A stretch of DNA of 64,000 nt from Planctomycetota bacterium (GCA_013112555.1 JABFGK010000002.1:1364001-1428000); one strand, 5' to 3'. Positions 47,144 through 60,444 are shown, counted from the stretch's first letter. The notes: a model not told the origin generated them from the sequence alone. Made by a program: numbers and translations.

Positions 47144-47166
47144 TCCACTCCGGCTGGAAGCCCCGC

Positions 47167-49471
<2,305 letters not shown>

Positions 49472-49951
49472 TCGAAAAGACCTCTCACTGATGAAACTCC
49501 AGTGTCAGTTACGACACACATCTCACACGTGCTGCAGGCAGAGTGTGTCTGCATGCATCAGTGGCGCGTTCCGGTGCATGGGTGTGCGATGCGCGCACCC
49601 TGTGCCCCTCAGCTGTCCAGTAGTCCCTGGAGTTCCGAATAGTCAACGGGTTGTGGAAGCGGACAAGTCAAACGCACCTGGCCCGCGCCACATGGTCAGA
49701 AGAAGTCACCGGGCGGGCTCGTCGCGAGTTGCAACAAGGAAGGCGCCGACATGTGAATCCGACAAGGCGTGAGCGATATGTCCTATTGATCGGCACCCAA
49801 GCCGTTTGGCTTCAATGTCATGCCACAGGAAGAGGCAAAAACAAAACCGGCTAAATTGGTCACTTTTTGCAAAACAATGGAAGGCCGATTGCCGTGTTTC
49901 CATTGTGCCAAGGAATGCGGGCCACGACGACAAAACTTACACAAAAGGTGG
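49472..49951. other. Intergenic region downstream of the pseudopilin gene
   Basis: About 480 bases without a convincing gene. It should hold the HDOD promoter at its left end (minus strand). The right end carries the pseudopilin terminator. Several frames are open but none has recognisable protein character. Confidence 0.45.
49874..49906 (-). terminator. Terminator of the pseudopilin gene
   Basis: Arms ACAATGGAA (49874-49882) and TTCCATTGT (49898-49906), nine perfect pairs. On the minus strand the stem is followed by TTTTGCAAAAAG. It is 45 bases after the pseudopilin stop. Confidence 0.6.
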
Positions 49952-50695
49952 TTATGGGCGCACATCCGGCCAGTCATGAACCGGCCAGAACGTATAGTCC
50001 GACGTCCGCATACCGTCCTCCGGATTGAGGTCGATGGATGTCGTGATGTGCCCATCGACAAACGCCAGATTCACCCGCACCTTGTTGAAGTGCCAGCGCT
50101 GACGCCGATCATTCCCGTCCTGGTAATTGTAAATCGGCATGTCGCCAAGTACCCAGGTCTTTGACGGTTGAGTGATGTACGGCATCTTGCCACCGCCCGG
50201 AGGGATCAGCGTCCAGGAAGCATCGCCATCCAGATCATGGTCATTGAGCGTGTAACTGGTTCCCACGGCATCGTACATATTCTCGATGGCCAGCCACGGG
50301 TCCTGTTGTCCCGTGTCGGACGGATCGGCAAACACCGGCATCAGATCGTCCGGGCGCGGCCGAGTCTGTCGCAGATAGCGGTTCAGCGGGCGAACGTCAG
50401 CCCCGACCGTGAGATCCACGAAGTCATCGATCTTGAGCCACCCTGCCTTGCCGCCGAACCGGGCCCCGATTCCCGAACCGTCCTGTGGCAGAGTGTCCGG
50501 GAAGTCACTCAGGTACATCGTCAGCGCGACTGAGAGTTGGTGCAGGTTGCCGCCGCACTCACTCAACCGGGCGGCCTCTCTGGCATGCCGAAGTGCCGGC
50601 AGCAGGATCCCGATCAAGAGCGAGATGATCGACACGACCACCAGGAGTTCGATCAGCGTGAACCCGCGCGGGCCAAGCCAGGGGTCGCACCGCAT
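49952..50695 (-). CDS. Type II secretion-like pseudopilin (prepilin-type N-terminal domain)
   Basis: From ATG 50695 the protein has an 11-residue leader ending PRG, then [24 protein letters not shown], the prepilin peptidase site and hydrophobic helix. The total is about 247 residues. The body has [17 protein letters not shown] and, near the end, [12 protein letters not shown], the H-X9-DG-type feature very common in planctomycete pseudopilins. Longer starts at ATG 50752 or GTG 50764 would give an unusual leader. These proteins occur in many copies per planctomycete genome and probably form surface fibres or take part in secretion. Confidence 0.88.
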   Translation of the reverse strand: MRCDPWLGPRGFTLIELLVVVSIISLLIGILLPALRHAREAARLSECGGNLHQLSVALTMYLSDFPDTLPQDGSGIGARFGGKAGWLKIDDFVDLTVGADVRPLNRYLRQTRPRPDDLMPVFADPSDTGQQDPWLAIENMYDAVGTSYTLNDHDLDGDASWTLIPPGGGKMPYITQPSKTWVLGDMPIYNYQDGNDRRQRWHFNKVRVNLAFVDGHITTSIDLNPEDGMRTSDYTFWPVHDWPDVRP

Positions 50696-50998
50696 CTTCA
50701 GCGTGGGTGTCGAGGGGACGAAAACGCACGGGCGATCAGAATGACACACCATAAGCCGCTGCACTCCAAGACACTGTCAATCGAAAGGCGATCTGCTCAT
50801 TATTCACCTTGCGTGGCCGGTCGTGCCTGCTTGATGGGAAAACAACGACTCTTTTCTCTGATTTCCGCGCCGAAAAAGGACTCATCATCCGAGACGGCCG
50901 GCCTACCATGCGACGTCACGGCACCGGGCCGGGTTTGGGCCCATATTGCCTGACTGCTTTGATCCCGGAGGAGCACTCTCCTACGCTTCTCGATTACC

Positions 50999-51071
50999 GA
51001 TCGCGTAGCTCAGTCGGTAGAGCAACGGACTTTTAATCCGGTGGTCCTGGGTTCGAGTCCCAGCGCGATCA
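50999..51071 (+). tRNA. tRNA-Lys (anticodon UUU)
   Basis: 73 bases fold as a full cloverleaf: acceptor GATCGCG paired with CGCGATC, D arm GCTC/GAGC, anticodon loop CTTTTAA with TTT at 51032-51034, and T arm CTGGG-TTCGAGT-CCCAG. The discriminator is A; CCA is not encoded. The top pair of the anticodon stem is A-G, a minor irregularity. It lies about 120 bases before the SNF2 gene. Confidence 0.95.
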
Positions 51072-51194
51072 TTGCAGGGTGGCGGGCGTGTGCCGGCGGG
51101 TTCAGTGATGACTGCGAGGGCGGGACAAGACCATGGCAGTGAATACGAATCGCGATGCGGGTGGCGGGTCGGCAGGATGTGTGGTGGACGGCCC

Positions 51195-54100
51195 ATGATT
51201 GTGCTCCATGCCAATTGGACCGGCGGTCGGCTCATACTCTGGGCAGAGTCTTCAAAAGCCTGGGAGCAACGGGTCACCGGCGATGGGGGGGGCGGCCCGG
51301 GCAGCGACGGCGTCCCGCCTCGTGACGATCCGCGCACACATGGCTTTGCAGCCGACCCACAATCCATCCGCGCGCTCCCGGCCGTCCAACGCGCCGTCAT
51401 CACCGATGAGGCTGTGTGTGTAGATCGGACCATGCGGATTCGCTGGCCGGTCCATGGCGAGACCGAGGTACCCAGCCCGCAGTTGGCCCGCATGCTCTCG
51501 ATCGACGAGACCGACCCGGCCCAATGCGCGCTGGGTGAATTGCTCGTCCCGGGCGTGTCAGTGGCACCCGAACGGGTACCGGCCGTCTTGCTGGCGATTG
51601 ATCTGGCCCCGGAGCACGATCGACGCGCCGTGACGATCGCCCCTTCACTTCGCTATTGGATTGCCGTCACGAGGCTGGTCAGCGAACTCCTGGCCGACCA
51701 GCGGTTTGTTCCGGCCGTCTCACGCGATCAGGACGGCGGGCTGGCAGCACACTGGCGCCTGTGGATGCACCGCGAGCAGGATATGGAGCGCATCCGACAC
51801 TTGTGTCGTCTCATGCCTCTGTCGGCTCGCTGTGTCGTTGATCGCCACACCCATCACCCCTGGCTCATCCTCTGCGACTTTCTGACCGTGACGACGGACG
51901 TTCTTGTCCGTTCGATCATGTGCCGGCACAGTCTCGCCGAGGCCGTCAGCGGTTGGGATGCTCAGACTGACCCGCACGTTGCCTGGCTGAGCAGCCTGCT
52001 TGATCTCGAAGCCCTCATCCACTCGTCGGACCACGATCGATCGCGTGAACTCATGAAGGGTGTTCGCGGGTGGACGGACCGGCTCGTACTCGATGGCCGA
52101 CGTACCCAGGCCATGCGGCTGCTGCTGGTTCTTGAGGAACCGCCGGACAGTTCGACGTTGGAGGAGTTTAACGAACCTGACGATGCGACCCGCTGGCCCA
52201 TCCGCTTCTACCTCCAGGCCGTTGACGACCCGACGTTCATCGTCGACGCGACTCGGCTCTGGGGTCTGGCCCATGATGTGCGCACGATTGCCGGGCGAAT
52301 CATTGATGATCCCCAGGATCTGCTGCTCAAGGAACTGACACGGGCCTCACAGTTGTTTGCCCCGCTCGAGTCGGCCCTTGATGAGCCGGCCCCGACCCAT
52401 GTCGAACTGACGACGGACCAAGCCTACACCCTGCTCCGTGAGTCGCGCAAGTTGCTGGAGGAGTCAGGCATTGCCGTCAAGGCCCCGACCTGGTGGGACA
52501 CCCCCCAGACCAGCCTGGCCGTGCGGCTTGCGCATCGACTCCGAGGAGATCAGCCAAGAGGATTGGTTCAAACCGGATACGCCCGGCGAGCGGCCTCGAT
52601 TCGGGCTTGATGCCCTCGTGCGCGTGTCGTGGCGGGTGGCGCTGGGAGAGCATCTGCTGACTGATGATGAACTGCGCAAACTCTCCTCGCTGAACGGCCC
52701 GCTGGTGCGTGTGCAGGGTCGCTGGGTTGAACTCCGGAGCCGGGACATTCAGCAGGTACTGGAGGCTGCGTCGGCCGGGCCGGGCGAAGTCGGCGAGTCG
52801 AACGATGACCAGATGCCGTTGCGCGACGCCCTGCAACTGGCCTACTCGGACCGGCTCAATGCAGCCGGCCTCCCGGTGCTGGGCATGGAGGCCAGCGGGT
52901 GGGCAGCCTGGCTGTGCGGCAGTGGGGGGGAAAACGACCTGGGCAAGAGCGCATCCATGCCGATGCTCGAGCAGCCGGAGTGCTTTCGCGGTGAACTTCG
53001 GCCCTATCAACTCAGCGGCCTGAGTTGGCTCGCATTTCTCGACCGGGCCGGGTTCGGCGCCTGCCTTGCCGATGACATGGGGTTGGGAAAGACGATCCAG
53101 TTAATTGCGCTGCTGCAGTGGGAACGCCAACGCGCCCCCGGTGCCACGCTCGGGCCGACACTCCTGATCGTCCCGATGTCGGTCGTCGGAAACTGGGTGC
53201 GGGAAATCCGACGCTTTGCGCCCGAACTCGAGGTACTCGTTCATCACGGGGTGGAGCGATTGCGCGGCGACACACTGATCGAGCAGGCCGCACAGCATGA
53301 CGTGGTGGTCACCACGTTCGCGTTGGCGTATCGCGATCGCGAAGACCTCATGTCCATCCGCTGGCACCGCATCGGTCTGGATGAAGCACAGAATATTAAG
53401 AACCCGACTGCGAAACAGTCAGAGGCCGTCCGTGCATTTGTTTCGCCACGCCGCGTGGCCCTGACCGGTACCCCGGTGGAGAATCGACTCGGCGAGTTGT
53501 GGTCGATCATGGACTTTTGTAATCCGAGGTTCCTCGGGTCGCCGGCCGAGTTTCGACGACGCTTTGCCATCCCCGTCGAGCGATATCGCGACCCCGGTCG
53601 GACCGAGGCGCTGCGCGGGTTGATCCGGCCGTTTGTCCTGCGGCGCGTGAAGTCGGACCCGAACGTCATTGCCGACCTTCCTGATAAACTCGAATATAAG
53701 GTGTATTGCAATCTCGCCGCCGAGCAGGCCCGCTGGTATGAACACGTGGTCTCGCAGATGCTCGAGGAGTCCGAACGCTACAGCGGCATGAAGCGGCGTG
53801 GGATGGTGCTCGCCTCACTGACGCGGCTGAAGCAGATCTGCAATCACCCGGCCAACTACCTGAAACATGTGGCCGACTCAGACCCGGCAGCCGGATCGGC
53901 GGCCGCGAGTCGGTCCGGCAAGTCGGCACGCTTGATCGAAATGCTCGATGAAGTGCTGGCCGAGGGCGATGCGGCGCTCGTCTTTACCCAGTATCGAACT
54001 ATGGGCCATCTGCTGTCGACCATGATCCGGCACGATCTTGATGTCGAACCCATATTCCTGCATGGCGGTACACCGGCCGGCAAGCGACAGCAGATGATTG

Positions 54101-54534
54101 ACCGATTCCAGGAACGCGACGGCTCGGTCCCCATCTTCATTCTCTCATTGAAGGCCGGCGGATTCGGGCTCAACCTGACGGCAGCCAATCACGTGTTTCA
54201 TTATGATCGCTGGTGGAACCCGGCCGTCGAACGACAGGCTACCGACCGGGCCTTCCGCATCGGTCAGACCCGAACCGTCCAGGTTCATAAGTATATTTGC
54301 TCCGGCACGCTCGAGGAGCGAATCGATCAGATGATCGAAAGTAAGATCGAACTGGCTGAAAACGTGGTTGGGAGCGGCGAGCAATGGCTGACTGATCTGA
54401 GTACCGATCAACTGCGCCGGATCGTCGAGTTGCGGCATGATGAGATTGCTGATGAGCCGGAGGAGGAAGACCCGGCCGACGATGTCCTGACCGTTCGTGC
54501 TTCGGCCGGTGCCGGGATCGGAGGAGGATCATGA
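51195..54534 (+). CDS. SNF2 family helicase/ATPase (one frameshift near 52530)
   Basis: From ATG 51195 (MIVLHANW, typical of the family) the product has about 1,110 residues if one extra base near 52525-52535 is removed; the corrected junction reads AVRLRIDSEE. The N-terminal half is the SNF2-associated bacterial domain (SWQ/FGLDALVRVSWRVALG...). The C-terminal half is a two-lobed helicase: LADDMGLGKTIQL (motif I), DEAQNIKNP (II), LTGTPVENRL (III), and in lobe 2 ILSLKAGGFGLNLTAANHVFHYDRWWNPAVE and QATDRAFRIGQTRTV (VI). The two pieces are open in frames 0 and +1. It overlaps the SWIM gene by ATGA, the common partnership for this class, which acts in chromosome or RNA remodelling. Confidence 0.85.
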
Positions 54535-55581
54535 CGACCTCATCGCTCCCACCGTCCGAGCCTCAGCAACCAACCGGTGCCCCTGGTCCCGGTGCCTTTG
54601 GCTCGCGTCAACAGCAGCAGCAACAGCAGCAGAATCGACCCAGAGAGCCGAAGCGCGTGCGGAACGGCGTCCGTCTCGATATCGAAGAGATCCCACCGGG
54701 CACGACGGAGCGTTCAGCAGCCTGGATTCGCCTGTTCAGCGCTGAAGTCGAGCCACACATCATTGAACAGGGCATGGAGTACGCCCGCAAAGGCCAGACG
54801 ATCTCGCTCACTCTGGTACCGGGGCACGTGCGTGCACGGATACAGGGCACGCACACGAGACCGTATTCAGTGGAACTGGCGTTCCCGCTGATGTCGGACG
54901 ATGTCTGGAATCGGCTGATTTCCGTGCTGGCCGAGCAATCGCGGCTGATCGCACAGATTTTGAGCGGCCGGTTGCCGAGTCGGGTCGATCGCCTTGTGCA
55001 GACATTCGGCACGCCGTTGATGCCGGAGCCGCATTGATCAGATAGAGCGGTCGTGCACGTGCCGCGAGGTACGAGTATTTCCCACCTCAGCACCAGCGCC
55101 GCCTGACCGGCCTGCGCCGATCTGCAAGCACATGATTGCGGTAGCGCTTCTCGTCGCACAGGAACTGGAGCGGAATCCCCTGGTTGCCTGTACGCTGCGC
55201 GGGATGGAGGGGGCGCATCTGGTCGAACGGTTGCGGCTGCATCGGTCGACGGCCCTGACCGGCGCGCGGGTAGAGAGTGTGCCACCGCTGGATCCACCGG
55301 AGGCGCATGAAGCCGTCGAGCCGTTGGAAGCGCATCTCGAAGACTTCTGGGCGCTGTCAGACGAGATTGATACGTTGGCGAATCAGCCGGAGCGGCCGGC
55401 CGTTGCGCACACGTTATTAAGACGGCTCGGCCCATCGCCGATGTCAAACCAGAGTAAGTTCCCGATCGCAGGCCTGCTGGCCACCTGTTATGACCTCGTC
55501 ACCGAGCACATTCTCGAAATGCAGCAGGAGGCAATGGGAGCGGAAGAGGAAGAAGAGGGGGAAGAAGGAGAAGTGGAGTAG
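54531..55581 (+). CDS. SWIM zinc-finger protein, partner of SNF2 (one frameshift near 55035)
   Basis: Frame 1 from ATG 54531 (GGAGGA upstream) gives a Pro/Gln-rich start with a run of eight Gln, then a family body (EQGMEYARKGQTISL, RARIQGTHTRPYSVEL, WNRLISVLAEQSRLI). It meets a stop at 55037, but the next frame continues the family: SCTCREVRV...ICKHMIAVALLVAQELE, the SWIM zinc motif CxC...CxH, and LLRRLGPSP, GLLATCYDLVTEHIL. Removing one base near 55035 joins them as one protein of about 349 residues. The C-terminus is very Glu-rich. It probably brings nucleic-acid or protein binding to the SNF2 ATPase. Confidence 0.8.
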
Positions 55582-55652
55582 GGGCAGCCGCGTAGGTCAG
55601 GACGCCAGTCCTGACACCACGAACTGCTGCATGACAAAAGGAGGATGCACCG

Positions 55653-56819
55653 ATGTTACATAGCCGCATCGCACTCTGTATTGTGACTCTCTGCCTGCTT
55701 GCTCCCACAGTTGCCCTCCCACAGGACACGCAACCTGCTGTGCCGACCTCCCAGCCGGCAACGCTGGAGCGTATCGTCATTGCGCCTGATGGAACGTCAT
55801 TTATCACCGAGCCGTCCGGTACGCCGTTTGTTGCCTGGGGCGTCAACTACGACCACGACTACGACGGCCTATTGCTGGAAGACTACTGGGTCGAACACTG
55901 GGATACGGTCGTCGAGGACTTTCACGAGATCAAGGCGCTGGGTGCCAACGTCGTTCGCATTCACCTGCAGGTCAGTGCCTTCATGAACGGGCCGGACAAG
56001 CCGAATGAAGCCTCGTTGGCACAACTGGCGAAACTGGTGACGCTGGCCGAGGACGTCGGTCTGTATCTCGATCTCACCGGACTCGGGTGTTATCACAAGC
56101 AGGCCGTGCCGGCCTGGTACGTCGAACTGAGCGAGGCCGATCGATGGAAAACCCAGGCTGCCTTCTGGGAAGCAGTGGCCGAGGTCGGTGCCGAGAGCCC
56201 GGCCATCTTCTTTTATGACTTAATGAACGAGCCGATCCTGCCGGGTGGCGACAAGGTGGAAACCGATTGGCTCGGCGGCGCGTTTGCAGGCAAGTACTTC
56301 GTCCAGCGCATTTCGCTCGACCTGGCAGGCCGCACGCGCGAGCAGGTGGCAAAAGCCTGGGTCGATACACTGGTTGCCGCGATTCGCAAGCATGACGAGC
56401 AACACCTCATTACCGTCGGTGTCATTCCCTGGGCCCACGTCTGGCCGACCGCCAAGCCGTTGTTTTATTCGCCTGAGGTCGGGGAGAATCTCGATTTCGT
56501 GAGTGTGCACTTCTATCCGAAGAAGGGCGAGGTGGAAAAGGCACTGGTAGCGTTGAAGGTGTATGACATCGGCAAGCCGCTCGTGATCGAAGAGATGTTC
56601 CCGCTGTCATGCGGGGCAGATGAATTGTTAACATTCATTGATTCTTCGCGATCCTACGTGGACGGCTATATCAGTTTCTATTGGGGCTGGACAGCCGAGG
56701 AATATAGGAACAAGGAAGGCGCGACGATCGGTGATGCGATTGTGGCCGAGTGGCTCGGCACGTTTGAGGCAAAGGGGCGCGAAGTGGTGACTCATACCGG
56801 TCAGGCAGCCAAGCCGTAG
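55653..56819 (+). CDS. Secreted glycoside hydrolase, GH5-like (cellulase superfamily)
   Basis: ATG 55653 follows AAAGGAGG. The 388-residue protein has a signal peptide (cleaved near ALPQD), then a (beta/alpha)8 glycosidase: WGVNYDHDY, ALGANVVRIHLQVSAF, the acid/base Glu in FFYDLMNEP, SVHFYPKKGE, and the nucleophile Glu in PLVIEEMFPLS. FYWGW lines the last strand. It probably acts on beta-linked glycans outside the cytoplasm; the substrate and exact subfamily are not clear. Confidence 0.85.
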   Translation: MLHSRIALCIVTLCLLAPTVALPQDTQPAVPTSQPATLERIVIAPDGTSFITEPSGTPFVAWGVNYDHDYDGLLLEDYWVEHWDTVVEDFHEIKALGANVVRIHLQVSAFMNGPDKPNEASLAQLAKLVTLAEDVGLYLDLTGLGCYHKQAVPAWYVELSEADRWKTQAAFWEAVAEVGAESPAIFFYDLMNEPILPGGDKVETDWLGGAFAGKYFVQRISLDLAGRTREQVAKAWVDTLVAAIRKHDEQHLITVGVIPWAHVWPTAKPLFYSPEVGENLDFVSVHFYPKKGEVEKALVALKVYDIGKPLVIEEMFPLSCGADELLTFIDSSRSYVDGYISFYWGWTAEEYRNKEGATIGDAIVAEWLGTFEAKGREVVTHTGQAAKP

Positions 56820-57001
56820 GGTGGGATAAGTGACGCTTTGGGAGCGCATCCCACCGGCAAGCAGTGACGCACCGAATTGAGGTACACCGGACAGGGCCCG
56901 CGATGATCCGTGAGCATGCAAGAGGCAGTAGGATTTGAATCCTACTGCCGAAGTGCAGCACCGTGTGTCTCATACACAACGCCCAACCACTATCACTGTC
57001 C

Positions 57002-57907
57002 TCATGGCAGCCGGTGCAACTTCGCGGCAATCACGATCGGGGGATCGCCGGAAAAACCATTCACAACGCCGACGGCCGTCATCTGGTCCGGGACCAGCGG
57101 CAGATTCACGTGAATCGAGCGCGTCTGGATGTATGGCACACCAAACTCAAGCGGCTTCGTCGTACCCATCATCGTCGGGCCGATGACATCCCGAATCTCG
57201 GCATCGGTCAACTTGCCGTCCATGCGCAAGAGCACGCGCGCGTTGCTCTCGTCGATATCTGCCCCGATATAGACCAGCAGTTCCAATCCATCTTCTGCCG
57301 GCGTCACGGTGGGGTCATATCCGGCTGACTGGTCACCCACGATCGGTTGCCAGTCATATACATACGACTGACTGGTGGTACTCGTTATAGTGGCCGGCGC
57401 GCGCCGCATCACGGACTGATGAATCTCAATGAACGACTCGACCGGCTGAACCGGCTCTCCGAGCGTCGGGGCAGCCTGGTCTTCAGGCACGTTGTAGCAG
57501 GCAAGCGTGAGTTCAAATCGCTCGCTATACAGATTGTGGACTTTTTCTATCTGCGCGTTCAGGAGATTGATATCCTCGGCGGTCCCGTTCATGTAGAACA
57601 CGCCATCCAAGAGCATTTCATAGTCCAGGTGGCGGTATACACCGGTGGCCATCAGGCGGTTGATGAGATTCCCAGTGACATCGGTAACATTGCAGACATC
57701 ATCGAGCATTGTTGCCAGGTCGCGCATGTCGTAGATCACCAGATACTCCGGCGGCGGCGGGTCTTCGTCGCTCCAATCGGGGAGATTCGATGAGTCCGCC
57801 GGCATCTGCGAGGCGTCGGTCCAATCCAACGGTGGGTCATTGAGCATCACGCTTGATGCCAACCCTGCGGTCAATGCAGTGATCGTGCTGATGAATGGGA
57901 TGAACAT
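57002..57907 (-). CDS. Secreted protein of unknown function, in sigma-factor operon
   Basis: 301 residues from ATG 57907 (AAAGGA upstream). A short signal-like segment (about 1-20) precedes a Pro/Asp-rich spacer and a mixed alpha/beta body: YLVIYDMRDLATMLDD, LMATGVYRHLDYEMLLDGVF, LELLVYIGADIDESNARVLL. The first of these resembles the DUF-type ring or secretin-like strands of planctomycete secretion proteins, but I cannot assign a family. It follows the anti-sigma gene by 36 bases, so it is probably a target or output of that system. Confidence 0.65.
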   Translation of the reverse strand: MFIPFISTITALTAGLASSVMLNDPPLDWTDASQMPADSSNLPDWSDEDPPPPEYLVIYDMRDLATMLDDVCNVTDVTGNLINRLMATGVYRHLDYEMLLDGVFYMNGTAEDINLLNAQIEKVHNLYSERFELTLACYNVPEDQAAPTLGEPVQPVESFIEIHQSVMRRAPATITSTTSQSYVYDWQPIVGDQSAGYDPTVTPAEDGLELLVYIGADIDESNARVLLRMDGKLTDAEIRDVIGPTMMGTTKPLEFGVPYIQTRSIHVNLPLVPDQMTAVGVVNGFSGDPPIVIAAKLHRLP

Positions 57908-57943
57908 AGGATTAAAGTCCTTTCATTCGGTCATCTGATTTGG

Positions 57944-58996
57944 TCATGCTTCGGCTGATCGAGGCGTCAGCGTGGGCGGGGCAAAGCCGGTCGTCTCCTC
58001 GGGCTGTGGCTGCTGTGGTCGTTGCTGCTGCTGTTGCTGTGTCCAAGTTGCCAACAGCGATGCCAGCCCGTAACTGTTAATCCACTTGCGGTACTCAGTG
58101 GGCTCGGATGCATCCAGATCGGCGACGATGGCTCCTACCTGCTCGGATAACGTCGCGTTCCCGCTGGAGGCAAGTGTGCGCAGGCGATCGAACACGACCG
58201 GGCGCAGGCTGACATCAGCCGCCCACAGCCGGCAGGCCTCCACCTGCTGCGGTTGACTCATGCGATTCAAGACGATCTCAGCCGTCATCGACGATCGCAG
58301 TGCCAACCCGATCTCGCGGTACACCCGTTCGACGGCCTGGGTCGTGTTGGCATCCTCAATCTGCCTGAGAACCGGCTCGACATCTCCGCGCGCCAGTGCC
58401 GTGGCAAGCCGAGGCTGGCCGACCGTGCTCTCATCCCGAGTTTCACTCGTGGCAGCGGGACGCAGGTGCCGGGCAGCCGTGCCGTTTGCAGTGCGTTCCT
58501 TGCTGCGCGGGCGTTTATACGGCACGACCATCACGACGCCGGCACCTTCGGTCCCATCCGCAATGAAGGGCACAGGCGGTGTGTCGGTGGTCCGAGCCGT
58601 TCTCGTGCCATTGACCTCCGATGAATCAGTTGTTGTGCCGGGTTGCGATTTGTACGTCAGGACAACGGCCGTCACCGTCACGATAATGGACAGCAGAGCC
58701 GCAACAGCAATCATCGATCCCCAGGGTGAACGGATATCAAACGGGATCGGCCAACGCCGATCGTGCATATCGTCCTCAGCGGTCTCTTCCGTTAACAACG
58801 AGTCGCGCACGACTGCATCGGCCTTGACGATCCGGGCAAGCCGGCAGCGGAGATCAGGATCGTGCCGCAGCGCTTCGGCGAGTTCGCGCTCACGATCCGA
58901 ATCGAGTTGGCCGTCGTGATACAGTTCGAGATCGAGATCGGGCCATGGGTGGTGGCCGTCATCAGTCAATCGTGTTTTTGCGGTATCGAGCATCAT
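57944..58996 (-). CDS. Anti-sigma factor-like membrane protein
   Basis: 350 residues with a start overlapping the sigma gene (ATGA). The cytoplasmic part (about 1-85) has the anti-sigma fold signature DLELYHDGQLDSDRERELAE and DPDLRCRLARIV; the zinc HxxxCxxC motif is absent. One membrane helix (about 93-115) leads to an extracytoplasmic region of about 230 residues, including a helical part (TQAVERVYREIGLALRSS) and a Gln-rich stretch TQQQQQQRPQQPQ. It should hold the neighbouring sigma factor until an envelope signal arrives. Confidence 0.8.
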   Translation of the reverse strand: MMLDTAKTRLTDDGHHPWPDLDLELYHDGQLDSDRERELAEALRHDPDLRCRLARIVKADAVVRDSLLTEETAEDDMHDRRWPIPFDIRSPWGSMIAVAALLSIIVTVTAVVLTYKSQPGTTTDSSEVNGTRTARTTDTPPVPFIADGTEGAGVVMVVPYKRPRSKERTANGTAARHLRPAATSETRDESTVGQPRLATALARGDVEPVLRQIEDANTTQAVERVYREIGLALRSSMTAEIVLNRMSQPQQVEACRLWAADVSLRPVVFDRLRTLASSGNATLSEQVGAIVADLDASEPTEYRKWINSYGLASLLATWTQQQQQQRPQQPQPEETTGFAPPTLTPRSAEA

Positions 58997-59529
58997 TGTT
59001 GTATCAAGTCCCCCAGTATGGTGCGGAGTCGTTTGCGCGCCAGGTGCAGACTCGACCGCACACTGTCCTCGCTCGTCTCCAGAATGTCGGCAATGTGGGC
59101 ATAGTCCATGTCCTCGATCAACCGAAGTACGACAACCGCTCGTTGCATCGGCGGCAGTGCCGAGACAGCCCGTCGAACCTGCCGCGCGGTCTCGCGTTGG
59201 GCTGACGACCCGGAGGGGTCATCGGCAGCGCGTTGCCGGGCCCCGTGTGAAGCCGCCGTCGGGTGCCTGGCGATCGCCGCGAGTCGTGCCAGTCGCCGTT
59301 TGAGTGACCGTTGGCGATCCAGCCACAACCGTGTCAGTGTCTGCCGCGCATAGCCGACGTGATCGGCCTTGCCCGCTTGTCGAGCCAGCAGCCGTGCCAG
59401 TGTCTGCTGGGCCAGGTCGTCGGCCTCGGCTGCGTTGCCCGACAAGGCCAGGGCATACCGGGCGCAACATCCCTGCCAACCGGCCCCAGTCGGGGTCGGT
59501 AACGCCGGTTCCGGGGCCGGCAGACTCAT
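58993..59529 (-). CDS. ECF-type RNA polymerase sigma factor
   Basis: 178 residues. Region 2 is short but recognisable (ARYALALSGNAAEADDLAQQ, GYARQTLTRLWLDRQRS), and region 4 is clear: VSALPPMQRAVVVLRLIEDMDYAHIADILETSEDSVRSSLHLARKRL is the helix-turn-helix that reads the -35 element. It overlaps the anti-sigma gene by four bases. It probably controls envelope genes, including its own operon. Confidence 0.87.
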   Translation of the reverse strand: MSLPAPEPALPTPTGAGWQGCCARYALALSGNAAEADDLAQQTLARLLARQAGKADHVGYARQTLTRLWLDRQRSLKRRLARLAAIARHPTAASHGARQRAADDPSGSSAQRETARQVRRAVSALPPMQRAVVVLRLIEDMDYAHIADILETSEDSVRSSLHLARKRLRTILGDLIQQ

Positions 59530-59780
59530 GGGGTGGCCGCGGTGTACTCATTGCACTCATCATTGGGCCGATTCAGTGTGCCGGGGTGGGCTGGGCACAA
59601 TCGGGTGGGCTCTGGTGCGGTCGTCGACAGCGCCGTTGTCCCTCTCACACTACCAACAGACGCTCCGGAGCCGTCTTTGTGAAGTGTGAATACGGGATAT
59701 TGGGCCAAAAAAACAGCCGACACGGGCCACGAATGGCGACCCATGCCGGCAGGTGTACCTGATCGGAATCGTCAGCAGAC

Positions 59781-60353
59781 TCAATCCCCGTGCTTGTCTC
59801 GGAGCCGGGCACTGGTCCGCAAGAGCAGCTGAACCCGCTCAAACTCGTTGAGCCAGTCCTGCAACGTGCCGGCCAGTTCGTCCTTCGGCACGGGGGCACC
59901 GGGGATCGTGCAATGGGCCCCGAGTTGCCGTTGGGCGATCGCCCGGTAGCGCGTCAGGGTGCGGTCACCATAAATCGAGACGACCTCGTTATCCTCAGCG
60001 GCAAAGATGACCACCGGGACCCGCATCCCGGCATTGATCTTGAGTTCCTCGGCCAGATCCTGGTGCGTATCCCGATCGAGCCAGACGAGGCTGATCGTGT
60101 CGGCGTTCCCCTCAGCGATCCGTTGCAGCAAGGGCCCCTGCTGCACACAATCGCCGCACCAGATGCCGGAGATACAGATCACCCGCATCTCACGGACGAA
60201 ACTGCCGACCAGTTTCTGTTGGTCGTCAGTCAGTGCCACGGACTCATGGATCTGCTGCCAGGCAGCCTTTTGATCGGCATTGCCGGTTTCCAGATACTGC
60301 TCATAGGTCAGGCCGGCATCAAACTTCTGTTGGAATACCTGTGTGCTCAGCAT
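59781..60353 (-). CDS. Thioredoxin-like protein with WCGDC active site
   Basis: 190 residues from ATG 60353, no signal peptide, so cytoplasmic. The active site reads SGIWCGDCVQQGPLLQRIAE, a CxxC with Asp in place of the usual Pro. The fold continues with LVWLDRDTHQDLAEELKINAG and MRVPVVIFAAEDNEVV, including the cis-Pro. This resembles the small thioredoxin-like family (DUF-type, often annotated thioredoxin family protein) seen in many bacteria. It has no obvious operon partner. Confidence 0.85.
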   Translation of the reverse strand: MLSTQVFQQKFDAGLTYEQYLETGNADQKAAWQQIHESVALTDDQQKLVGSFVREMRVICISGIWCGDCVQQGPLLQRIAEGNADTISLVWLDRDTHQDLAEELKINAGMRVPVVIFAAEDNEVVSIYGDRTLTRYRAIAQRQLGAHCTIPGAPVPKDELAGTLQDWLNEFERVQLLLRTSARLRDKHGD

Positions 60354-60444
60354 GTGTGTGTATCACTTTCGCAACATGTGCCTCGGTTCGAGTGATGGAT
60401 GTGAGCAATGATACGGCAGGTATGGGATGCAGGTTCGCTCTGGA

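Noticed and set aside
49791-49950. Structured region suspected to be a riboswitch
   Set aside because: It lies downstream of the pseudopilin gene, matches no known conserved core, and is explained by a terminator hairpin.
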